A stretch of DNA of 64,000 nt. Origin: Salibacterium qingdaonense. GTDB lineage: Bacteria; Bacillota; Bacilli; Bacillales; Marinococcaceae. The notes under the pieces were generated by a model. It ran no database searches, had not been told where the DNA came from, and saw only the letters and a list, made by a program, of their open reading frames with translations. Positions 17,349-27,027 of this stretch are shown in pieces; the stretch's first letter is position 1, and the number at the start of each line of letters is the position of its first letter. The DNA lies in NCBI RefSeq assembly GCF_900114715.1, contig NZ_FOTY01000014.1, forward strand, positions 1 to 64,000, read 5' to 3'. Made by a program: the position numbers and the translations under genes.

Positions 17349-19634
17349 TTATCCGCTGATCTGTTCTTGAATTTCATGTTCACTTAACAGCACTCTGCGG
17401 GGTTTACTTCCATTTGCTTCAGAAATAATCCCTTGATTTTCCATCATATCAATAAGACGGGCAGCCCGGTTATAACCGATGGAAAAACGGCGCTGCAGCA
17501 GGGACGAAGAGGCTCCCCCCTGCCCCGATATAAAGAGACAGGCTTCCGGAAACAGTTCATCACTGTTTTCTTCCTGCTCTGCTGTTTTCTGAAGATCTTC
17601 GCGCCCAAAAATGTAGGAAGGCTGCTTCTGCTGCTTTACGTCATTCGTAACAGCATCAATTTCTTCATCTGTTACAAAGGTTCCCTGCACCCGGAGCGGT
17701 TTTGAGGTACCATTTTGATGAAAAAGCATATCCCCTTTGCCTATAAGCCGTTCTGCCCCGCCTGCATCCAGAATAGTACGGGAATCAGCCTGAGAAGAAA
17801 CAGCAAAGGCTGTACGGCTTGGAATATTGGCTTTAATCAAACCTGTAATCACATCAACAGAAGGACGCTGCGTAGCAACCAGAAGGTGTATGCCGCAGGC
17901 CCGCGCCTTTTGGGCAATCCGGCAGATGGCATCTTCCACGTCCTGCGGAGATACCATCATCAGATCAGCGAGCTCATCAATGACTATGACGATATACGGC
18001 ATTTTATCGGCTTTATTCTCCATTTTTTCATTGTATTTCTTAATATCACGGACGCCCTCTGCGGCAAGTTTTTCGTAACGTTCATTCATTTCAGCCACAG
18101 CCCGTTTCAGCCCCGCCGTCGCCTCTTTGGCATCATTGATGACCGGCGTCACCAGGTGGGGTATATCCTTATACGAAGCCAGTTCCACCATTTTCGGGTC
18201 AATCAGCATCAGTTTTACTTCGTCGGGATCCGCTTTATAAAGCAGACTGAGAAGAATGGAATTAATACATACACTTTTGCCGGATCCGGTAGCACCTGCA
18301 ATCAACCCGTGCGGCATATCCTGCAGATCCGTGACAATCGGAGAGCCGGAAATATCGAGTCCCATCGCGACTGTTAATGGTGATTCCTTTCGTATGAAGG
18401 CATCCCGCCTCAGGATTTCCCGGAGCAGAACAGGGTCACTCTCTGCATTCGGAACTTCTATTCCGATCGTGTTTTTCCCGGGGATGGGGGCTTCCATCCT
18501 CAAATCTTTCGCCGCCATCGCAAGCTTTATGTCATCGGTGAGATTGGTAATTTTATTGACTTTCACCCCTGCGGCGGGCTGGACTTCGTACCGCGTGACG
18601 GAAGGGCCTTTTGTCATATCCACCACTTCTGCATCGACGTTAAAATTCTGAAGTGTCTGCTCCAGCTGCTGCTTCTGGTAAGAGAAATCTTCTTCCTGCA
18701 TTTCCGGTTTTCTCGGCGGCTGCTGCAGAAGCTGAATGGAAGGAAACTGATAAGCGGATGGATCTGAAGTTTTGGAAATGCTGCCGCCCGAACCACGACC
18801 GGACTTTCCGTCAGGCTGACGGAGTACATTAAATGGAACGTCCGGGCGGGCAGCAGCCGTTTCTTTCCGGGATGTCTGTGCCGCTTCACGTTCACGGCGT
18901 CTCCGTTCCTGACGGGAGGATGAGGTTTGGGAAGATGAGTGTGCTTTCTCTTCGTTTTGCTCTGTTTCCTCCGTTTTCTTCGACGATTCCAGCCCAACCG
19001 ATTCTACAGCAGTTTCTGTGCTTTCTTTCTCTTCCGTTTCACTTTCGGAAACATCCGTTTCCATAGGTTCGGCTTCCTCCATACCGGCATCCTCTTCTTC
19101 TGCAGGAGGGGAGGAAACGTAGGTATCGAGTGCTGGACTGTCCGGTTCCGGTTCCGTCTCCTGCTCCGTTGATTCGTCCTGCCATTCCTGTTGGGATGGG
19201 ATCACTTCCTCATGTTTTCTCAGGTAGCTCGAATGAAGCGGAACCTTTTCAAAGCCAAAAATGGGAGACGGGATATTCTCTGCGGTGAAATCATTTCCCT
19301 GGAAATAAGTACGGGGGGCCTCTTTTTCATTTTCCGAAGGGGCAGACGCCCGGCTTTTTTGTTTTTCAGAAGAAGAAGGCGGGCTTTCCTCCTGTGTTGT
19401 TTCTTCTTTATCTCTTCCACTTCCGTTCGTCTGCGGTTTTGCATCCAGTCTGTCCTGCCCGCTCTTAGGGTAATAATGTACCATTTTAATTCGGGCATCC
19501 GACTGTTTATGAAGCTGTGCAGGTCTGCTGGGTGCCGGTTTTTCTGTTTCGTTTTCTTCCTGCCCGGCATGCTCTTCGTTTCCAAAAAAGAAACGCTGCA
19601 TTTTTTCTTTCAGCCGTTGAAAGGAACCAGCCAT
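17349..19634 (-). CDS. sftA: DNA translocase SftA (soluble FtsK/SpoIIIE family)
   Basis: ATP-driven DNA pump that moves chromosome ends out of the closing division septum. Unlike SpoIIIE it has no N-terminal membrane helices. Residues 1 to about 270 are low-complexity and very acidic, the alpha and beta translocase domains follow with Walker A GATGSGKSV near 450 and Walker B VIVIDELADLM near 550, and a winged-helix gamma domain ends the protein. It is 761 residues, shorter than B. subtilis SftA because of the linker. The ATG at 19634 follows GAGGAG by 9 nt. Confidence 0.93.
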   Translation of the reverse strand: MAGSFQRLKEKMQRFFFGNEEHAGQEENETEKPAPSRPAQLHKQSDARIKMVHYYPKSGQDRLDAKPQTNGSGRDKEETTQEESPPSSSEKQKSRASAPSENEKEAPRTYFQGNDFTAENIPSPIFGFEKVPLHSSYLRKHEEVIPSQQEWQDESTEQETEPEPDSPALDTYVSSPPAEEEDAGMEEAEPMETDVSESETEEKESTETAVESVGLESSKKTEETEQNEEKAHSSSQTSSSRQERRRREREAAQTSRKETAAARPDVPFNVLRQPDGKSGRGSGGSISKTSDPSAYQFPSIQLLQQPPRKPEMQEEDFSYQKQQLEQTLQNFNVDAEVVDMTKGPSVTRYEVQPAAGVKVNKITNLTDDIKLAMAAKDLRMEAPIPGKNTIGIEVPNAESDPVLLREILRRDAFIRKESPLTVAMGLDISGSPIVTDLQDMPHGLIAGATGSGKSVCINSILLSLLYKADPDEVKLMLIDPKMVELASYKDIPHLVTPVINDAKEATAGLKRAVAEMNERYEKLAAEGVRDIKKYNEKMENKADKMPYIVIVIDELADLMMVSPQDVEDAICRIAQKARACGIHLLVATQRPSVDVITGLIKANIPSRTAFAVSSQADSRTILDAGGAERLIGKGDMLFHQNGTSKPLRVQGTFVTDEEIDAVTNDVKQQKQPSYIFGREDLQKTAEQEENSDELFPEACLFISGQGGASSSLLQRRFSIGYNRAARLIDMMENQGIISEANGSKPRRVLLSEHEIQEQISG

Positions 19635-19698
19635 AGTATCTTTCTCCTCTTTCCGGAATGTCATCAATAAAGCGGGGATATGCAGCAGGCAGCAACAC

Positions 19699-20322
19699 TC
19701 ACTGCTCGTGGTACTGCATCAGGAAATCCGCGCCTGTCGTGTAAGAGTCGTTCAGCTCAAGAATTCCTTTCTCCGACGGCGCATCAGGAAGTGCCAATTC
19801 TTTGGCGGAACATATCATACCGCTGGAGGAAACACCACGGAGCTTGGATTTCTTTATTTTCATCCCGGAAGGCATCTCAGCTCCCGGTTTGGCAGCGACG
19901 ACTTTCTGGTCTTTCCTTACATTCGGCGCACCACATACGATCTGTAATATATCCGTTCCGATATCAACCTGGCAGACACTCAGTTTATCGGCATCCGGGT
20001 GTTTCTTTTTTTCTGTAACCAGGCCGACAACAAACAATGATTCCTCCGGAAAAGAAACAATATGCTGTTCAAATCCGTTTGTTGTCAGAGCATGCTCGAT
20101 CAGATCTTTCACATCTTTTGTCAGCGCGCACATTCCGGTCTGGTTTATCTTCCCGTAAGAAGAAGCACGAAAAATGTGAAACCCGGCTGTTTCTCCATTT
20201 TCTTTATCATACAGCCGTGCCACATCCCCGTTTCTTTTTATACCTCGGTTCTGTTTGTCTATTTCTTTCAGGGAAACAAGGAGTGTATCCCCGATGCCTT
20301 TATTGTTGTAGAAAACGTTCAT
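19699..20322 (-). CDS. ytpR: YtpR, protein with tRNA-binding (EMAP-like) domain
   Basis: A 207-residue protein whose C-terminal half is the OB-fold tRNA-binding domain of PheT and MetG ([15 protein letters not shown], then VCGAPNVR and GMICSAKEL). The N-terminal half (about 1-90) matches YtpR proteins. The exact role is unknown; a tRNA- or RNA-related function is inferred from the fold. It lies between ytpQ and sftA as in B. subtilis, with GGAG 8 nt before the ATG. Confidence 0.92.
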   Translation of the reverse strand: MNVFYNNKGIGDTLLVSLKEIDKQNRGIKRNGDVARLYDKENGETAGFHIFRASSYGKINQTGMCALTKDVKDLIEHALTTNGFEQHIVSFPEESLFVVGLVTEKKKHPDADKLSVCQVDIGTDILQIVCGAPNVRKDQKVVAAKPGAEMPSGMKIKKSKLRGVSSSGMICSAKELALPDAPSEKGILELNDSYTTGADFLMQYHEQ

Positions 20323-20388
20323 GACTGTTTCTCCTTTTCCTGTGAAATTCCTATGTTATTGTAGCATAAACCGAGCCGTGGTGCGCTT

Positions 20389-21186
20389 TTAATTCTCTGG
20401 TTTTTTTCGTGCCAGAATAAAAATCGGTTCAAGACCACCGTCTTCGTACAAGAACGGCAGAGCTGTCACAGGAATCCGGCCGTTGTTGAAAAAGCGGAAC
20501 GCCATCTGACCCAGCACATCATAACCGGCGTCATTTTGAATATCGGCAATAATCAGCACATCCTGGTGCGGCACAGCGACGGCCGCATCGCCTGTAATCT
20601 TTGCATTCATTTCTTCCATAAAGGCTTCATGCAGCAGGCGGCTGGCATCGTATCCATCATTGGAATTAATAAAATAGAACGTATTCCCCGCCACTTCATC
20701 GGTTTTATATTTATTCGGAAGCTGACGGACGTTAAACAATGCGATTTCCTTCATCTGTTCATTCGAGAAACCTTCTTTATTGACCGTTTCTTCTTCGAGC
20801 ATTGTATAGGCATCTCCCAAATCCAAAGCATAGTAAATTCTTGTTTCCGCTGTATGCTCGGAAAAGAGCAGCGCCTTCCCTTCTTTTGTTTCCGTTGGGA
20901 AGGAGGTGGATCTCAGTACTGGATAAATGTTTTTTTCCTTTCCCGCGATAACAACATTACGCTCCATCGCTTCAAAAGAGGCATCAATAAACATCACCGC
21001 TTCTTCCAGCGCTTTCTCGTGATTAGTGTCATTTTTAGCCAGAAGTTTGTTCAGATCAAGATCCAGCCCTTTATTCAGACCGGTGTGCTCCACGCGCAGC
21101 GAGCTTTTTTCCTCGTCGAATATAAACTTTCGGTTATTTTTTGCAAGCTGTTTCTCCAGTCTGTTTCTGAATTCCTGTAAATCCAT
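20389..21186 (-). CDS. ytpQ: YtpQ, DUF1444 protein
   Basis: A soluble 265-residue DUF1444 protein (about 267 in B. subtilis). The sequence opens MDLQEFRNRLEKQLAKNNRKF and has no signal or membrane segment. Function is unknown. It is upstream of ytpR in the same leftward block, and AGGAG lies 8 nt before the ATG. The thioredoxin-like ytpP expected next to it in B. subtilis is absent. Confidence 0.9.
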   Translation of the reverse strand: MDLQEFRNRLEKQLAKNNRKFIFDEEKSSLRVEHTGLNKGLDLDLNKLLAKNDTNHEKALEEAVMFIDASFEAMERNVVIAGKEKNIYPVLRSTSFPTETKEGKALLFSEHTAETRIYYALDLGDAYTMLEEETVNKEGFSNEQMKEIALFNVRQLPNKYKTDEVAGNTFYFINSNDGYDASRLLHEAFMEEMNAKITGDAAVAVPHQDVLIIADIQNDAGYDVLGQMAFRFFNNGRIPVTALPFLYEDGGLEPIFILARKKPEN

Positions 21187-21305
21187 CTATATCTCTCCTA
21201 AACGCGTCATCCATACTGTTTAACGGTATTTCTTTTAGTTTAACACGAAAAAAACCCGTATATAAATCAATAGACGACCCTCTCCGCTCAAAATGGTGTT
21301 ATGCT

Positions 21306-22316
21306 TCACCCTTGATCAATCGTCATATCACCGAATGTAATCCACTGCTTCTTTCTCATCCATTCCGACAAAAGGAGACTTATGATGGCAGGACCGGCGA
21401 TATGGGTGAGCAGCATGGCCAGCAGCACATCCGCGTGAAACCCCATCACCGAAAAAGTCATTACCTGACCGACCAGCCCGCTCGTTCCCATGCCTGCACC
21501 TGCTGCATTGTTTTCCATAAGAAAAATCATCGTTGAGAACGGGGCAAAAACAGCACCTGCTATCGTCGGTGGCAGCAGAATAACAGGTTTTTTTACAACG
21601 TTAGGCACCTGCAGCATGGACGTCCCGATACCAAGTGCGGCTAGACCTGATACTCCGTTTTCCCGGTAACTGCTCACCGCAAATCCAACCATCTGGGCAG
21701 AGCATCCCACTGCTGCAGCGCCCGCAGCTATTCCTTCCAGTTCAATCATAATGGCAATAGCCGCGCTTGATATAGGGGCGGTAAGTGCCAGGCCCATCAG
21801 GACGGCGACGATGATTCCCATAATAAACGGCTGCCTCTCTGTCGCCCACATCACGGCGTCTCCGAAACCAACCATTCCGCTTTGAATGACCGGTCCCAGG
21901 AAATAGGCCGTCGTATATCCCGCTGCAATCGTAACGAACGGTGTCACAATGATATCCAGTCTCGTTTCTTTCGATACAAGTTTCCCAAGTTCTACAGATA
22001 TCAATGCAGCAAGAAATGCCCCTGCCGGACCGCCAAGTTCAGCGCCGGCAGCGCCTGTTATAACAGCGGAAAACAGAACAAGCGGCGGAGCTTTCAGGCC
22101 GTAGGCCACCGAGGCACCGATGGCAGGCCCCATAAGATCCATCGCAAGCTGCCCCATCTCTTCTAAAAAGGACAGCGTAAATTGTTCACCAATCGTGCGT
22201 ATAATAAGACCAATAATCAATGAAGAAAAAAGACCAAGAGCCATATAACTCAGCGAAGTGACAGCATATGTCTTTACAGATAAATTAACACCTTTCCGCA
22301 AAAAAAATTCCTTCAT
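21306..22316 (-). CDS. PTS EIIC_2-type membrane protein
   Basis: A 336-residue integral membrane protein with about eight to ten hydrophobic segments and repeated glycine/alanine-rich loops (for example GPAIGASVAYGLKAP and GGPAGAFLAALISVELGKLVS in pieces). This matches the stand-alone EIIC_2 family related to PTS sugar permeases. No EIIA or EIIB partner is adjacent, so the substrate, and even PTS dependence, is unclear. The ATG at 22316 follows GAGGGG by 7 nt. It is divergent from ytoQ. Confidence 0.8.
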   Translation of the reverse strand: MKEFFLRKGVNLSVKTYAVTSLSYMALGLFSSLIIGLIIRTIGEQFTLSFLEEMGQLAMDLMGPAIGASVAYGLKAPPLVLFSAVITGAAGAELGGPAGAFLAALISVELGKLVSKETRLDIIVTPFVTIAAGYTTAYFLGPVIQSGMVGFGDAVMWATERQPFIMGIIVAVLMGLALTAPISSAAIAIMIELEGIAAGAAAVGCSAQMVGFAVSSYRENGVSGLAALGIGTSMLQVPNVVKKPVILLPPTIAGAVFAPFSTMIFLMENNAAGAGMGTSGLVGQVMTFSVMGFHADVLLAMLLTHIAGPAIISLLLSEWMRKKQWITFGDMTIDQG

Positions 22317-22387
22317 CGTTCTCCCCCTCACGCTAAAGAATTGTGATGTTTTTCACTTTCTTTTATCTTACCCTCCTTCTTCATGAA

Positions 22388-22416
22388 TTGACAAGAGAAA
22401 GGATGCATTTCATGAT
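22388..22416 (+). promoter_or_regulatory. ytoQ promoter
   Basis: TTGACA (22388-22393), a 17-nt spacer and CATGAT (22411-22416) lie 38 nt upstream of the ytoQ ATG. The -35 is consensus and the -10 is weak. Confidence 0.6.
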
Positions 22417-22453
22417 GTGTATGTAATAATTTCTTGATAAGGGAGGCTTCAGC

Positions 22454-22900
22454 ATGGAACTAAACGTATATTTAGCAGGACAAATTCACGATGACTGGAG
22501 ACAGGAGCTGAGAGAAACGGCCGAAAAACAGGAGCTTCCTCTTCGCTTCTTCGGACCGATGGAAAACCACAGCCGTTCCGACAACATCGGCGAAGAAATT
22601 CTCGGCAGTCAGCATGACGCCGTGCAAAAAGACGATGCCGCTTCCGACTTTAACAACCTGCGTACCCAGATTCTGATGCAGAAATCTGATGTCGTCATCG
22701 CGCTGTTCGGTGAAAAATATAAACAATGGAATACTGCTATGGATGCCGGAGCCGCTGCTGCTATGGGCAAGCCTCTGATCCTGATCCGTCCCGAAGATCT
22801 CCATCATCCGACCAAGGAACTGGCTAACAAGGCAAACGTTGTCGTTGAAACGAAAGAACAGGCGCTCCAGGCTCTTTCCTACGTATTCGAAACCCAATAA
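22454..22900 (+). CDS. ytoQ: YtoQ family protein
   Basis: A 148-residue protein, the same length as B. subtilis YtoQ. The N-terminal VYLAGQIHDDW and the later VIALFGEKYKQWNTAMDAG resemble the nucleoside 2-deoxyribosyltransferase fold, with an acidic residue near the end of the second segment. Activity has not been established. AGGGAGG lies 8 nt before the ATG, and the gene is monocistronic between a promoter and a terminator. Confidence 0.9.
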   Translation: MELNVYLAGQIHDDWRQELRETAEKQELPLRFFGPMENHSRSDNIGEEILGSQHDAVQKDDAASDFNNLRTQILMQKSDVVIALFGEKYKQWNTAMDAGAAAAMGKPLILIRPEDLHHPTKELANKANVVVETKEQALQALSYVFETQ

Positions 22901-22932
22901 CCACATGCTTTTCATACATTGTTGATTTATCG

Positions 22933-22970
22933 AAAAAAGCCGCTCGGAACAGTATCCCGACGGCTTTTTT
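22933..22970. terminator. Bidirectional terminator between ytoQ and the DUF84 gene
   Basis: The stem AAAAAAGCCG(C/T)CGG closes with CGGCTTTTTT, giving A/T runs on both sides. It touches the stop codon of the converging gene. Confidence 0.88.
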
Positions 22971-23515
22971 TATTTATTCTGCTGATTTTCTGACAGCTGA
23001 TGACTCCGTCTGTCAAAGCACCACTGCCCGTAAAGAAGCCGGACCGTGTGCTCAAACATTTCCGCTCTTGATATCATACCATCCGTGAAAATGCCGACCG
23101 CTCCTTCATGGTGGTTGATGTTGTGCCGGTTGGTGTAGTCGTTCATGATTGTTTTTAATTCGCCGCCTGTCTGAAGTTTTTCAGCGATTTCAGCAGGCAG
23201 TTTTATTTTTGCACCGGCAGCGGTAATCATACGTCCGCTGCTGTCGGTCAGAGCTCCCCAGTTACAGAGATACAGCCCGTCCTGCATTTCCATCACACCG
23301 CCTTCAAGGCCGATACCTGCGTCCGCTCCTTCATTCAGAACAGCTGCCGCACGGTACTTTGCTCCCTCTTTCGTTTCTTCATCGGAAAAGGGCTGCACGG
23401 AGACACCACTTTCGACCTCAAACCCGTGAATATCATAGTCCTCGTTTCCGAAAACAGCAGACACCGCTTTTACTTTTGCTTTATTGGTGGACCCGATGCC
23501 GAGAATCATTGTCAT
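22970..23515 (-). CDS. DUF84 family NTPase (inosine/xanthosine triphosphatase-like)
   Basis: A 181-residue protein of the DUF84 family, which includes YjjX-type house-cleaning inosine/xanthosine triphosphatases. The N-terminal loop GSTNKAKVKAV binds the nucleotide phosphates, and GIGLEGGV plus the later YTNRHNINHHEGAVGIFTDG segment complete the fold. It is 7 nt downstream of ytoP with its ribosome site inside the end of ytoP, so the two are coupled. The start may be 23515 or 23509. Confidence 0.85.
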   Translation of the reverse strand: MTMILGIGSTNKAKVKAVSAVFGNEDYDIHGFEVESGVSVQPFSDEETKEGAKYRAAAVLNEGADAGIGLEGGVMEMQDGLYLCNWGALTDSSGRMITAAGAKIKLPAEIAEKLQTGGELKTIMNDYTNRHNINHHEGAVGIFTDGMISRAEMFEHTVRLLYGQWCFDRRSHQLSENQQNK

Positions 23516-23522
23516 CGGAGCA

Positions 23523-24596
23523 TCAGACTCCCTTGTGGATGGCTTCAAGGGCGCTGTTATCTGTCGTCTGCACAAGCTTCACGAGCAGTTCTTTGGCTGC
23601 GGCATAATCATCCACATGCAGAATCGAACCCGAGGTGTGAATATACCTTGAGCATACCCCGACGACGGCGGATGGCACGCCTTCGTTCGATGTATGTACC
23701 CGTCCGGCGTCTGTGCCTCCCTGGGATACGAAATACTGATACGGAATATCGTTGGATTCCGCTGTATCCAGGACAAAATCACGCATGCCGCGGTGGGTGA
23801 TCATCGTCTGATCAAAAATCCGGAGAAGGGCTCCTTTTCCAAGATGACCGAATGCATCGCTTCCACCGGCGGCGTCATTGGCCGGACTTGCATCCATCGC
23901 GTAAAACACATCCGGCTGAATCATCCGGGACGCTGTCGCTGCCCCGCGCAGCCCGACTTCTTCCTGCACCGTCGCACCGGAATACACAACGTTTGGATGG
24001 GTGATGTTCTGCAGTTCTTTCATCAGTTCAATGGACAAGCCGACGCCGTACCGGTTATCCCATGCTTTAGCCAGGATCTTCTTTTCATTGGCCATCGGTG
24101 TAAACGCACCGGCCGGCAGAATAGGCTGTCCCGGTTTCACTCCGATATTTTCAGCGTCTTCTTTATCATCGGCTCCGATATCGATATACATTTTTTTCAT
24201 CGGCATCGGTTTCTGGCGCTGGGACTCTTCCAACAGATGCGGCGGTATCGATCCGACCACACCGGGAACGACTCCTGCATCGGTGATGACCTCTACTCTT
24301 TGTGCCAGCAGCACCTGACTCCACCAGCCGCCGAGCGGTTCAAACTGAATCATTCCCTTTTTGTCGATGTTGGTGACCATAAAGCCTACCTCATCCATGT
24401 GTCCGGCGGCCATCACTTTCGGGCCGTCTGCATCTCCGGTTTTTTTTCCGAAAATACTGCCCAGTTTATCCTGCACAATCTCGTCACTTAAAGGCTGCAG
24501 CTCTTTTTTCATATAATCTCTAACCGGCTTTTCAAAACCGGGGGCTCCCGGCAGTTCGGTTAACGTCCGGAACATCTGTTTTGTCTCTTCGTTCAT
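23523..24596 (-). CDS. ytoP: M42 family aminopeptidase YtoP
   Basis: Metal-dependent aminopeptidase of family M42. The 357 residues equal B. subtilis YtoP. The binuclear metal site is visible in order: [18 protein letters not shown], the general-base/ligand pair in [10 protein letters not shown] and the C-terminal histidine. It probably cleaves peptides in the cytoplasm. The ATG at 24596 follows AAGGAG by 7 nt; the frame extends upstream to 24653 without support. Confidence 0.93.
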   Translation of the reverse strand: MNEETKQMFRTLTELPGAPGFEKPVRDYMKKELQPLSDEIVQDKLGSIFGKKTGDADGPKVMAAGHMDEVGFMVTNIDKKGMIQFEPLGGWWSQVLLAQRVEVITDAGVVPGVVGSIPPHLLEESQRQKPMPMKKMYIDIGADDKEDAENIGVKPGQPILPAGAFTPMANEKKILAKAWDNRYGVGLSIELMKELQNITHPNVVYSGATVQEEVGLRGAATASRMIQPDVFYAMDASPANDAAGGSDAFGHLGKGALLRIFDQTMITHRGMRDFVLDTAESNDIPYQYFVSQGGTDAGRVHTSNEGVPSAVVGVCSRYIHTSGSILHVDDYAAAKELLVKLVQTTDNSALEAIHKGV

Positions 24597-24678
24597 AATA
24601 GGCTCCTTCCCACTGCTGGTTTCCCTTTTTATTCTATCGGAAGCGTCCTTCATTTTCTACCGATATACATCTTAACGT

Positions 24679-24707
24679 TTGGAATCATATGAATTTTAAG
24701 CTATACT
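24679..24707 (+). promoter_or_regulatory. ytzB promoter
   Basis: TTGGAA (24679-24684), 17 nt, then TATACT (24702-24707), 33 nt before the ytzB start codon. Confidence 0.7.
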
Positions 24708-24740
24708 TGAAGGAAATGAGATAGAAAAGGCAGGGATAAT

Positions 24741-25046
24741 ATGAAAGTAAGAGATATTCTCATTGGAGCAGGTGTAGGTCTTGCAGCCGGTTATGCATTG
24801 AAAGAATGCACCGCAAGCAGCCACATTTCTCCTGAAAAAGCACTGAAAACCGTAAAGGAAAATATTCAGGATCATATACCTGTCAACGGATCGTGGATTC
24901 ATATGACTGCGGAAAATTACATGAAAGACAATCTCGACTATAAAGTGTACCGCGGCGGTATTTCGAGCACCCAGGAAGGCGAAACAAAGCAGATGGATTT
25001 CATCGTCGATGCCAAAACGGGTACCATTCTGGAATTAACATCATAA
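24741..25046 (+). CDS. ytzB: Small PepSY-type protein YtzB
   Basis: A 101-residue protein with an N-terminal hydrophobic stretch (ILIGAGVGLAAGYAL) and a PepSY-like region in which a conserved FIVDAKTGTIL motif sits near the C terminus. PepSY domains often inhibit or chaperone peptidases. The position beside the peptidase gene ytoP, as in B. subtilis, fits that idea, but no function is shown. Confidence 0.85.
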   Translation: MKVRDILIGAGVGLAAGYALKECTASSHISPEKALKTVKENIQDHIPVNGSWIHMTAENYMKDNLDYKVYRGGISSTQEGETKQMDFIVDAKTGTILELTS

Positions 25047-25067
25047 ATCAAACCTGGACAACCCAGT

Positions 25068-25115
25068 AAAAAAACGCTCCCGACTATCTTTATTGATAAT
25101 CGGGAGCGTTTTTTT
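25068..25115. terminator. Bidirectional terminator between ytzB and fruA
   Basis: AAAAAAACGCTCCCGACTATC pairs with its complement ending CGGGAGCGTTTTTTT. The stem of about 20 bp has T-runs for both strands. Confidence 0.92.
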
Positions 25116-25117
25116 AT

Positions 25118-27013
25118 TTATTTCACCGGGCGTTTTAAAATCCCGACCAGCAGTGCTGTTACCATCATTCCGATGAGAATGGCCGCGAGGTAGAGAAGCG
25201 GATTCGCACCCTGGATCGTAAGGAAGACAAAGATACCTCCGTGCGGTGCCGGCAGTCCGGCACCAAACAGCATGGCAAGTGCTCCTGCTACAGCAGAGCC
25301 GGCCGCAGCCGCTGGAATGATACGTCCGGGGTCCGCGGCCGCAAATGGAATCGCTCCTTCCGTAATGAAGAATGCTCCCATGAAGTAACTGGAGACGCCG
25401 GCATCCCGCTCTTCTTTTGTAAATTTCCCGCGGAACAAACTGGTGGCCAATGCAATACCGAGCGGCGGCACCATCCCGCCTGCCATAATGGCTGCGTGCG
25501 GAGCGAAGTTTCCGGCATCAATCATGGCAATGCCAAACGTAAAGGCTGCTTTGTTAACCGGGCCGCCCATGTCCACTGCCATCATACCGCCGAGGATGAG
25601 ACCGAGCAGGACAATGTTACCGGTCCCCATCCCATCCAGCAGATTTTGAAGAGCCGTGTTCAGCCAGCTGACCGGTGGATTAATGATAAACGCCATTAAC
25701 AAACCGATAATGAAAATATTAAATACCGGGTAAAAGAGAATCGTTTTGATGCCGTCGAGTACTTTCGGCAGATCAGCGAGCGCCTTTTTCATCAGATTCG
25801 CTGTATAACCGGCCAGGAACCCGGCAATCAAGCCGCCGAGGAAACCAGCGCCTCCGGTCGTTGCCATGAATCCTCCAATCATGCCGGGCGCAAAACCGGG
25901 ACGATCGGCAATGCTCATCGCGATAAAACCGGCAAGAACGGCAACCATCAATTGAAAGGCGTGATCGCCGCCAATGGAGTTTAACGCTGCAGCAAAGGCA
26001 TTGTAACTTTCATGCCCTTCCTCGGCGGAATTAATGCCGAAAAAGAACGATACGGCCATCAGCACGCCGCCGCCGACAACAAACGGCAGCATGTTCGACA
26101 CTCCGTTCATGAGGTGTTTGTAAAAACCAGTCCGACCTTTGCTGTCGCTCGAACTGTCTTCTTCTGCCGATCCCTGCGCGTGATATACCGGCGCCTGACC
26201 GCTTGTGATCTGATGAATCAGCTCTTCGGGGCGTTTCATCCCGTCAGAAACTCCATTGATCGATACCGGCCGGCCGTCAAACCTCGTCATTTCCACTTTT
26301 GTGTCCGATGCGATAATGATACCGTCAGCGGCTGCAATCTCTTCCGGCGTTAAGGCATTGCCGATACCATCGGAGCCGTTGGTTTCGACTTTAATGGACA
26401 AGCCTTTTTCTTTTGCCTTTTCTTTCAACGCATCCGCTGCCATGAAGGTATGGGCAATACCTGTAGGACAACCTGTAACAGCAAGAATCTGCGGTGTCGT
26501 GCGTTCTTCGCTGCTAGACTGCTGCGCCTGCTGCTCTTCTTCACCGGCGCCAAGCTTCTCTTCCTCTTTCTCGTCAACGAGTGTGAGAATCTCATCTTCT
26601 GATGAAGCCTGCAGCAGGTCCTGCCGGAACGTTTCATCCATCAAAAGCGTCGACAGCCTGGATAATGTCTGCAGGTGATCCTGATTGGCTCCTTCACTTG
26701 CTGCGATCATGAAAAACAAATGCGCCGGCTGCCCGTCGAGGGAATCGTAATCTGTTCCTTCCTGCGACCGTCCAAAAGCGATGGCCGGAGTTTTCACCGC
26801 TTCTGTCTTGGCGTGGGGAATCGCGATTCCTTCGCCGATACCAGTAGAACTTTCCTGTTCCCTTCCATGGATTGCTTCTTTAAACGCAGATGGATCGGAC
26901 AGATTCCCTGCTTTATCCAGCACGTGTACCAGTTCATCGATAACACCATCTTTGGAATCAGCCTCAAGATTCAGAACCATCGTGTCTTTTTGAAGCAGTT
27001 CTGTAATTTTCAT
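25118..27013 (-). CDS. fruA: Fructose-specific PTS transporter EIIABC
   Basis: Takes up fructose and phosphorylates it to fructose 1-phosphate. Domains in order: EIIA (1-150, with the phospho-histidine in GIAIPHAK, His67), a Glu/Gln-rich linker (about 148-172), EIIB (175-270, with the phospho-cysteine in AVTGCPTGIAHT, Cys182) and membrane EIIC (about 300-631). The 631 residues are normal for the family. It is the last gene of fruRKA, 14 nt after fruK, with AGGGGTGA before the ATG. Confidence 0.96.
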   Translation of the reverse strand: MKITELLQKDTMVLNLEADSKDGVIDELVHVLDKAGNLSDPSAFKEAIHGREQESSTGIGEGIAIPHAKTEAVKTPAIAFGRSQEGTDYDSLDGQPAHLFFMIAASEGANQDHLQTLSRLSTLLMDETFRQDLLQASSEDEILTLVDEKEEEKLGAGEEEQQAQQSSSEERTTPQILAVTGCPTGIAHTFMAADALKEKAKEKGLSIKVETNGSDGIGNALTPEEIAAADGIIIASDTKVEMTRFDGRPVSINGVSDGMKRPEELIHQITSGQAPVYHAQGSAEEDSSSDSKGRTGFYKHLMNGVSNMLPFVVGGGVLMAVSFFFGINSAEEGHESYNAFAAALNSIGGDHAFQLMVAVLAGFIAMSIADRPGFAPGMIGGFMATTGGAGFLGGLIAGFLAGYTANLMKKALADLPKVLDGIKTILFYPVFNIFIIGLLMAFIINPPVSWLNTALQNLLDGMGTGNIVLLGLILGGMMAVDMGGPVNKAAFTFGIAMIDAGNFAPHAAIMAGGMVPPLGIALATSLFRGKFTKEERDAGVSSYFMGAFFITEGAIPFAAADPGRIIPAAAAGSAVAGALAMLFGAGLPAPHGGIFVFLTIQGANPLLYLAAILIGMMVTALLVGILKRPVK

Positions 27014-27027
27014 AGTATGTCACCCCT